Of a stretch of DNA of 64,000 nucleotides, positions 63,792 through 64,000 are shown in pieces. Within the stretch, counting starts at the first letter, position 1, and every line of letters begins with the position of its first letter. A program made the position numbers and the translations under genes. The notes beneath the pieces are model-generated. The model saw only the letters and a program-made list of their open reading frames with translations, had not been told where the DNA came from and made no database searches. The stretch comes from VXOZ01 sp965220045. Its GTDB lineage: Bacteria > Chloroflexota > UBA11872 > VXOZ01. The stretch lies in the NCBI GenBank assembly GCA_965220045.1, contig OZ244803.1:2666001-2730000 (forward strand). Reading direction: 5' to 3'.

Positions 63792-64000
63792 CAGGTCGTC
63801 GTTTCAGATAGTTCATCCGTCGTTGTTTAAGATTGTTCATCCAAAGGACTGTCATTCCCGCGCAAGCGGGAATCCATCTTCCTCTTGAATCGCGGGGTGA
63901 AGGGGTCTCCATTTCCGCCGCAAGAGTAGGGGCACGACATGTCGTGCCCCTACGTCAAGAACCCGGCCCGCACTCCCATGTCCAGGGTCAACGCACACTT
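63792..64000. repeat. End spacer with two palindromes
   Basis: The 20-bp palindrome with a GCAA loop (core 63854-63873, flanks GTC and CCATCTT) and a variant 28-bp perfect palindrome (63926-63953) lie here. The window ends without another gene. Confidence 0.85.
63926..63953. repeat. 28-bp perfect palindrome, copy 4 with compensated centre
   Basis: The arm is GTAGGGGCACGACA followed by its exact complement. Compared with other copies, TATA-type centre GATATATC reads GACATGTC, so both arms have changed together. Confidence 0.9.

Overview
The window is GC-rich DNA from a bacterium that most resembles a member of the Chloroflexota, probably marine or host-associated and possibly known only from a metagenome. 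Support for this comes from the very large YYY-domain (DUF2298) membrane protein fused to a GT39-like half, three lipoprotein substrate-binding proteins with twin-arginine-like leaders, sulfatases and GH38 enzymes in tandem, and heavy use of GTG and TTG starts. The taxonomic call is inference. Housekeeping genes (dnaG, rpoD, plsX, holA, rpsT, an Mrp/ApbC ATPase, a tRNA-Thr) are scattered through the window, so this is chromosomal DNA.

Layout. 1-1.8 kb is a lower-GC edge of a probable defence island: a GHKL (MORC/MutL-like) ATPase cut by the window start, and a Vsr-type endonuclease. 1.8-12.3 kb holds Mrp, an M16 peptidase, a small lipoprotein, a methyltransferase and a two-gene glycosyltransferase/YYY operon. 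12.3-13.3 kb is a duplicated, repeat-filled spacer. 13.4-17.6 kb has sugar-acid and sugar catabolism (KdgD-like lyase, amidohydrolase, Gfo/Idh/MocA oxidoreductase) and a YceI lipoprotein. 18-21.5 kb is dnaG-rpoD. 22-31.5 kb has a metallo-hydrolase, a VapBC-like module, modBA without modC, plsX, an MFS exporter with its TetR regulator, and a 590-residue protein of unknown function. 31.7-39.1 kb has a HAD phosphatase, holA, rpsT, and two tandem DUF418 proteins. 39.5-45.1 kb has two tandem GH38 enzymes. 45.3-48.4 kb has a GNAT, a VOC protein and three GIY-YIG copies in different states of decay. 48.4-57.1 kb alternates substrate-binding protein and sulfatase (SBP, sulfatase, SBP, sulfatase, SBP). 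57.4-61.1 kb is a split glutamate-synthase-like operon. tRNA-Thr and a PHP/DUF3604-like protein close the window.

The metabolic theme is uptake and breakdown of complex, probably sulfated, glycans. Secreted binding proteins capture oligosaccharides, sulfatases and GH38 enzymes trim them, and the KdgD-like lyase and oxidoreductase handle released sugar acids. No ABC permease or ATPase is encoded in the window, so the three binding proteins must use transporters elsewhere.

The most unusual layer is the repeats. A 20-bp palindrome (8-bp arms, GAAA loop) occurs in at least eleven places. In two of them it forms inverted ends around a GIY-YIG nuclease gene or its remnant, giving units of about 474 and 492 bp, and in a third it abuts a truncated GIY-YIG fragment. 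This looks like a small nuclease-bearing mobile unit related to the dispersed palindromes. A second family of 28-bp perfect palindromes and a CTCTCCC/GGAGAGGG family are also present. Repeat sequence has entered the coding sequence of the YYY protein and of modB.
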